From contig CM055100.1 in NCBI GenBank assembly GCA_029204225.1, positions 31,386,149 to 31,450,148 of the forward strand: DNA of 64,000 bases, in the 5' to 3' direction. This DNA comes from Diphasiastrum complanatum (lineage: Eukaryota > Streptophyta > Lycopodiopsida > Lycopodiales > Lycopodiaceae). The notes beneath the pieces were generated by a model. It made no database searches. It saw only the letters and a program-made list of their open reading frames with translations, and was not told the DNA's origin. The position numbers and the translations under genes were made by a program. Position 1 is the stretch's first letter; each line of letters begins with the position of its first letter. Positions 63,000 through 64,000 of the stretch are shown piece after piece.

Positions 63000-63669
63000 T
63001 TGATTTGCAGTGAGCATGGTGAGTCAGTTCATGTCTTTACCAAAAGTTTGTCATTGGAAAGCGGCAAAAAGGATTTTGCGTTATGTCAAAGGGACACTCA
63101 GGTATGGCATTTATTATGGTAAAGGAACAAAAATAAAACTTGAGGGTTTTGTTGATGCTGACTGGGCAGGAAATGCAGAAGATAGAAGATCGACTACAGG
63201 ATATGCATTTAATCTTGGAACAGGAACTATATTTTGGAGTAGTAAAAAGCAACTAACAATTGCTTTATCTTCTACAGAGGCAGAGTACAGGGCTACTACA
63301 CCAGCAACTTGTGAAGCAATTTGGTTACGAAGGATTCTAAAAGATCTTCATATAGAACAAGTTGAACCTACAATTCTATGGTGTGACAATCAGAGTTGTA
63401 TACAGCTTGCAAAGAATCCAATATTTCATAGCAGGTCAAAGCATATTGAAGTTCAGCAGCATTTTATACAAGAAAAGTTACAAAGTGGTGAAGTAGAGTT
63501 GATCTACTGTGACACCAATGATCAAGTTGCAGATATCTTCACAAAAAGACTTGGTCGTGAAAAATTTGAGAAGTTTAGGACTCTCCTAGGTGTTATTGAT
63601 AATCAATTATCCATTAAGGGGGGAGTGTTAGAATTAATGGTTAATTGTAGAGGCCAGCTTGCATGCTAG
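63000..63669 (+). CDS. pol: Copia-3 RNase H
   Basis: Begins in the RT-RNase H connection (VSMVSQFMSLPK, HWKAAKRILRYVKGTLRYGI) because everything upstream is replaced by Gypsy-3. RNase H is complete: FVDADWAGNAEDRRSTTGYA, ALSSTEAEYRATT, WCDNQSCIQLAKNPIF, SKHIEVQQHFIQEKL and VADIFTKRLG. The frame crosses the polypurine tract (AAGGGGGGAG, 63616-63625) into the LTR and stops at 63669. No lesion within this part. It is the 3' end of a copia whose LTR runs past the window edge. Confidence 0.9.
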
Positions 63670-64000
63670 AAGGCCTATTTCTATTTCTAGTATAGGTACT
63701 ATCTTTTTTTAGTATAGGTACCTAAGTTAGTACCAATTTTGCTAGAATAGTATAGAAATCTATTTTAACCAAGTTAGCATAGATTTCTATTGTTAAGACT
63801 TCATAATTAGCATTTCAATTGCTATTGTAGTAGAATAGCTTTTGCTTTTCATTGTGGACAGCCTCTATAAGAGTAGATGGGCGCCCACCTCCATTGTTAT
63901 CTCAGTTTCCAGCTTATGAAGCATAGCTTCTTGCAGTCTCTCTTCTTCTTCAGCTTGTGGTTGATGTTTCGTGTGAGTACTTTTAGATTAGTCTACTCCG
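63626..64000 (+). repeat. 3' LTR of Copia-3, cut by the window edge
   Basis: TGTTAGAATTAATGG directly after the polypurine tract. It has a repeated TTTCTA-TATAGGTA motif and a TATA-like CTATAAGAG near 63867. Its sequence differs from the LTRs of Copia-1, Copia-2 and the young copia. Confidence 0.85.

Overview
This window looks like repeat-dominated nuclear DNA from a land plant. The evidence is the density of Ty1/copia and Ty3/gypsy elements, with their initiator-Met-type primer sites (TGGTATCAGAGC), plus a chromovirus chromodomain, a LINE, a hAT transposase gene split by introns, long GA/CT microsatellites, and a few isolated spliced exons with plant-like content. Nothing in it is bacterial or viral. 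The species cannot be fixed from the sequence alone. Sparse single exons in large TE-filled tracts fit a large genome (fern, lycophyte, gymnosperm or a big angiosperm), but that is inference.

Layout. 1-2336: right part of a non-autonomous LTR element carrying only gag-like sequence. 3.5-5.2 kb: the only host gene start with a visible promoter (minus strand), a first exon encoding an ankyrin protein similar to phytochrome-interacting ankyrin proteins. 6-8 kb: a tandem duplication holding a gypsy integrase fragment. 9-18.6 kb: decayed gypsy and copia pieces. 18.8-26 kb: two paralogous short first exons of an unrecognised gene, separated by a young 5.3-kb copia element with near-identical LTRs and a perfect 5-bp target duplication. 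26.6-27.4 kb: a non-autonomous hAT element with an 8-bp target duplication. 28.3-31.3 kb: a LINE ORF2 fused in frame to a hAT fragment. 31.5-32.2 kb: a 112-bp tandem array. 32.4-38.3 kb: a gypsy chromovirus, lightly broken and without its 3' LTR. 40.1-43.1 kb: a hAT transposase gene and an adjoining GC-rich palindromic island. 44.1-44.4 kb: a well-formed host exon that ends in a Btz-like motif. 45.7-46.2 kb: a miniature LTR element (TRIM) whose LTRs each contain a complete tRNA-like cloverleaf.

46.5-64 kb is a nest of elements. A copia (Copia-1) is interrupted by an internally deleted gypsy (50016-51346) and cut off by a second copia (Copia-2). Copia-2 contains a splinter of gypsy RNase H and has a triplicated primer-binding site. 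A minus-strand gypsy is split by a plus-strand chromovirus (57780-61934), and a third copia runs off the right edge. Most pol genes are broken. The host contributions are four short exons (4100-4243, 18853-18917, 25300-25358, 44121-44397), whose partner exons were not found.

Boundaries given to the base come from direct repeats or splice signals read in the sequence. Boundaries described as approximate are where recognisable coding similarity stops.
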